From Deinococcus fonticola (lineage in GTDB: Bacteria; Deinococcota; Deinococci; Deinococcales; Deinococcaceae): a DNA stretch of 64,000 bases. The notes below the pieces were generated by a model. The model was not told the DNA's origin. It worked only from the letters and a program-made list of their open reading frames with translations, and searched no databases. Positions within the stretch are counted from its first letter, which is position 1; every line of letters starts with the position of its first letter. Positions 61,943 through 64,000 of this stretch are shown piece by piece. Location: contig NZ_SMMH01000001.1 in assembly GCF_004634215.1 (NCBI RefSeq), positions 196,323 to 260,322 on the forward strand, given 5' to 3'. The translations under genes and the position numbers were made by a program.

Positions 61943-61972
61943 AGGGTAGAGTCTGGGGGCAAGAGAGTCAAA
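61943..61972 (-). promoter_or_regulatory. Promoter of metK
   Basis: On the minus strand, -35 TTTGAC (61967-61972) and -10 TACCCT (61943-61948) are 18 nt apart. The start site should fall near 61936, giving a 5' leader of about 95 nt. Confidence 0.75.
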
Positions 61973-62068
61973 GGTCAGGGTCGGCGAGCGAAGACTGGGC
62001 GAAGACCGGGGGCTAAGGTAACAGGCGACGCGGTGAGGGGCGGGGCTGCGCCTGGGCCACCGGAAAGC

Positions 62069-63340
62069 CTACCGGCCGCGCAGGCGCGGGTCGCCTGGGC
62101 CGACCGCGAAGGCCCCGCCCCACGGCGCGTAGCGGCTGCGGAACACCTCGCGGCGCACCACCCGGCCCTGCGCGTCCCGCAGTTCCCGGATCACCTTGAC
62201 GCTGGAACCCGCCGACGGCATGTCAATGCGCACCGCCTCGCCCCGCTTCAGACCGCGGTCGAGCAGAAACTGGGGCGCCAGCGCCGGGCGCACGTCCGTC
62301 TGCTGCGGGGGCAGCACGCTGACCTGCCACACGGGCGGGGCCCCGAACAGGTGAACGCGCAGCACCTCGCGCCCGACGTCCCACTCGGTCTGCACCAGCA
62401 GCGACAGGCGGCCGGAATTGCGAAACCGCAGGTTCTTGACCGGTGCGTACACCGCGGCGTCCAGCCCCGGCTGACCGTAGTACGCGACCTGATGCGAGTG
62501 GGGGTGACGCTCCAGGATGGGCAGCCCGGCCTGGAGTGCGGCGCGAAAGACCGTGGTACTGACCTGACAAATGCCGCCGCCGTCCTCGGTCGCCAGGCCC
62601 CCGCCGCTAATCACGTAACCGGGCCGAAAGGCACCGCTCAGGCGGGCCGGGCGCAGCAGCCGGTTGAAGTCGAAAGCCTGGTACGGCACGACCCACACGC
62701 CGTCCAGCGCGGCCGCCCCGGTGACGATGTTGTGGACACGGAACTCGGGGCTGCCGGTAAAGGTCGTCTCGCCGCTGCCCAGGTGAACCAGCCCTTTTTC
62801 CTGAAGCGATGCCACCGATTGCGCCGGGGCAACGAGTTTGAGAGTAAGGAAAACGCGCTGGCGACCTCCTCGGAGCGCGTTTTTCAAGGCTGTTTCTGTG
62901 ACGCGGCGATCGACGATGAGACCCGCATGGGCCTGAATCTCCCAACCACGTTCGGCCCGCACGAAACGGGCGTCGCGTGGTCGATGGGCCTCAATTTGCC
63001 GGTAAACCGCGTTTAGTTGCGGGCGCAGGGCCGTTAAGGTGCCGTCTTGGAGGGCCGCCAGGGTTGGCGGTGACAGGTCGAGGGTCGCCCCCCTGGCCAC
63101 GTAACGCCGCTCCACCTGGCCCCCGAAGCCGACGATGTGCGGGACTTCCCAGGTCAATGAGAGGCGGCGGCCCTGACGCTGCCAGACAGCCTGCCCTGCG
63201 CCGAGCTGCGCCGCGTCCATCTGCGCCGGGGCTGGCTGAGTCGTTCCCGCTGGCCCGGTCACAACCCTGGGGCGCTGGCAGGAGTTAAAAGTGCTGACGA
63301 GAAGGCTCGCCAGCACCAACTTGTACAGAAGGTGTCTCAA
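62069..63340 (-). CDS. VanW-domain protein, probably membrane-anchored
   Basis: The 423 residues have an N-terminal hydrophobic segment ending in FNSC (possible but imperfect lipobox), a middle domain of about 150 residues and a VanW domain with YVISGGGLATEDGGGICQVS, then ERHPHSHQVAYY and DAAVY. VanW was named from a vancomycin-resistance cluster, but its action is unknown; it may act on the cell wall. TTG is the likely start. It is 5 nt downstream of the fasciclin gene on the same strand, so the two are a unit. Confidence 0.85.
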   Translation of the reverse strand: MRHLLYKLVLASLLVSTFNSCQRPRVVTGPAGTTQPAPAQMDAAQLGAGQAVWQRQGRRLSLTWEVPHIVGFGGQVERRYVARGATLDLSPPTLAALQDGTLTALRPQLNAVYRQIEAHRPRDARFVRAERGWEIQAHAGLIVDRRVTETALKNALRGGRQRVFLTLKLVAPAQSVASLQEKGLVHLGSGETTFTGSPEFRVHNIVTGAAALDGVWVVPYQAFDFNRLLRPARLSGAFRPGYVISGGGLATEDGGGICQVSTTVFRAALQAGLPILERHPHSHQVAYYGQPGLDAAVYAPVKNLRFRNSGRLSLLVQTEWDVGREVLRVHLFGAPPVWQVSVLPPQQTDVRPALAPQFLLDRGLKRGEAVRIDMPSAGSSVKVIRELRDAQGRVVRREVFRSRYAPWGGAFAVGPGDPRLRGR

Positions 63341-63345
63341 TGTAC

Positions 63346-63825
63346 TCAGGGCATGATGACGCTGTCGACCACGTGGATCACGCCGTTGCGGGCCATGATG
63401 TCGGCGCGGGTCACGCGCGCGTCGTTGATCATGACGCTACCGTTCATGGTGCTGATCCGCAGCGTGCCGTTGTTGGCGGCCGTGGCGTTCGAGAGTTTGA
63501 CCACCTGTCCCGAGGTCACGCGCCCCGGCACCACGTGGTACAGCAGCAGGTCACGCAGCTTGGCCCGGTCATTGAGCAGGGCGTTCAGCTGATCCTGGGG
63601 CACCTTGGCGAAAGCCGCGTTGGTGGGGGCAAAGACGGTATACGGCCCGGCGCCGTTCAGCGTATCGACCAGACCGGCCGCCTGAACGGCGGACAGCAGG
63701 GTGCTGAAGTTGGGGTCGTTGGCCACGATCCCGGCGATAGTCGTGCGCCCAGGCACCATGCTGCCGGAACCAGCGAGGGCAGTGGTGGTCAGGAGGGCGG
63801 CGCTCAGCAGTGCAAAACGTTTCAT
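63346..63825 (-). CDS. Secreted fasciclin-domain protein
   Basis: The 159 residues begin with a signal peptide (MKRFALLSAALLTTTALA), followed by a complete FAS1 domain: TIAGIVANDPNFSTLLSAV, the YTVFAPTNAAFAKVP core and the C-terminal VIHVVDSVIMP. FAS1 domains usually mediate adhesion. GGAG lies 5 nt upstream of the ATG at 63825. The VanW gene follows 5 nt after its stop. Confidence 0.92.
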   Translation of the reverse strand: MKRFALLSAALLTTTALAGSGSMVPGRTTIAGIVANDPNFSTLLSAVQAAGLVDTLNGAGPYTVFAPTNAAFAKVPQDQLNALLNDRAKLRDLLLYHVVPGRVTSGQVVKLSNATAANNGTLRISTMNGSVMINDARVTRADIMARNGVIHVVDSVIMP

Positions 63826-63918
63826 GGAGGCTCCTTGAGCAAGTGCAGGGTGTCCCAGGAAGCGCACAGGCTCTTCACGGCGATTAGGGGTTGACATTTC
63901 GTGTCCAGAATGGCAAAG

Positions 63919-63943
63919 GGATGAAGGTGTTGACGCCTCATCC
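63919..63943 (-). terminator. Possible terminator of a gene beyond the right edge
   Basis: On the minus strand GGATGAGGCG pairs with CACCTTCATCC (one bulge, one G-U) around a TCAA loop, followed by CTTTGCC. It would end a minus-strand gene located right of the window. Confidence 0.4.
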
Positions 63944-64000
63944 CGACTACAGTTTAATGCCCATCCCCCAGGCCGCAACGCTGATTGCCTTTCAGGTTCA

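Overview
The window is a GC-rich bacterial chromosome segment from a Deinococcus-type organism; no species can be named. The reasons are a LysZ-type and a LysU-type protein of the LysW-dependent lysine pathway shared with Thermus, a Thermus-type alpha-glucan phosphorylase, a tandem pair of glutamate dehydrogenase genes, a UbiA enzyme of the menaquinone type, and many coding units whose start codon lies 5-9 nt after a -10 box (TANNNT or near it), i.e. leaderless mRNAs. No CRISPR array, prophage or complete insertion sequence was seen. One small intergenic repeat occurs three times.

Layout. 1-5.9 kb: the 3' part of aspS, then a glycolytic unit gap-pgk-(two-domain GNAT)-tpiA. 5.9-9.8 kb: lysC (minus), uvrC, and a decayed ABC-transporter ATPase. 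9.8-14.8 kb: a PAP2 phosphatase and a coupled three-gene unit (HAD-SH3-NlpC/P60 fusion, dipeptide epimerase, Gfo/Idh oxidoreductase) that looks like murein-peptide catabolism. 14.8-17.7 kb: UbiA prenyltransferase and a polyprenyl diphosphate synthase (quinone or carotenoid precursors). 17.8-20.5 kb: two glutamate dehydrogenase paralogues, the first lacking a substrate lysine. 20.6-25.3 kb: a catalytically dead phosphatidylserine decarboxylase homologue, a lipoprotein cyclophilin and glgP. 25.5-33.4 kb: a TelA-family protein, an APH-type kinase, GNATs, an oxidoreductase and a radical SAM protein. 33.4-43.4 kb: lysZ, upp, nagZ, DegV, a beta-hydroxyacid dehydrogenase, minC, a Gly-rich DUF1517 protein, lysU, ArsR, panD and a universal stress protein. 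43.4-45.8 kb: a GH13 alpha-glycosidase behind a structured leader, and tRNA-Ser(GGA). 45.9-49.3 kb: trpE-trpG-trpD behind a complete transcription attenuator. 49.4-51.6 kb: a PepSY / DUF2271 / ApbE redox module. 51.7-55.1 kb: glgB with a coupled small membrane protein, and ilvE. 55.1-64 kb: a secreted protein, an EamA exporter, mobA, an M20 dipeptidase coupled to purN and a DUF402 gene (with a second DUF402 gene downstream), metK with a structured leader, a VanW-domain protein and a fasciclin-domain protein.

Main regulatory observations. Upstream of trpE on the minus strand is a 13-codon leader peptide with three consecutive Trp codons, a pause hairpin with a UUCG loop, an antiterminator pairing and a terminator with a U-tract. 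Its AUG sits 6 nt after the -10 box, so the leader peptide itself appears leaderless. The metK 5' leader can fold into nested stems that end directly at the Shine-Dalgarno sequence and can also form a pseudoknot. A nested hairpin followed by a T-tract precedes the GH13 gene.

Metabolic logic. Three glycogen or maltodextrin enzymes (glgP, glgB, GH13 glycosidase) are scattered over about 30 kb. With LysZ and LysU present, the aspartokinase probably feeds methionine and threonine rather than lysine.
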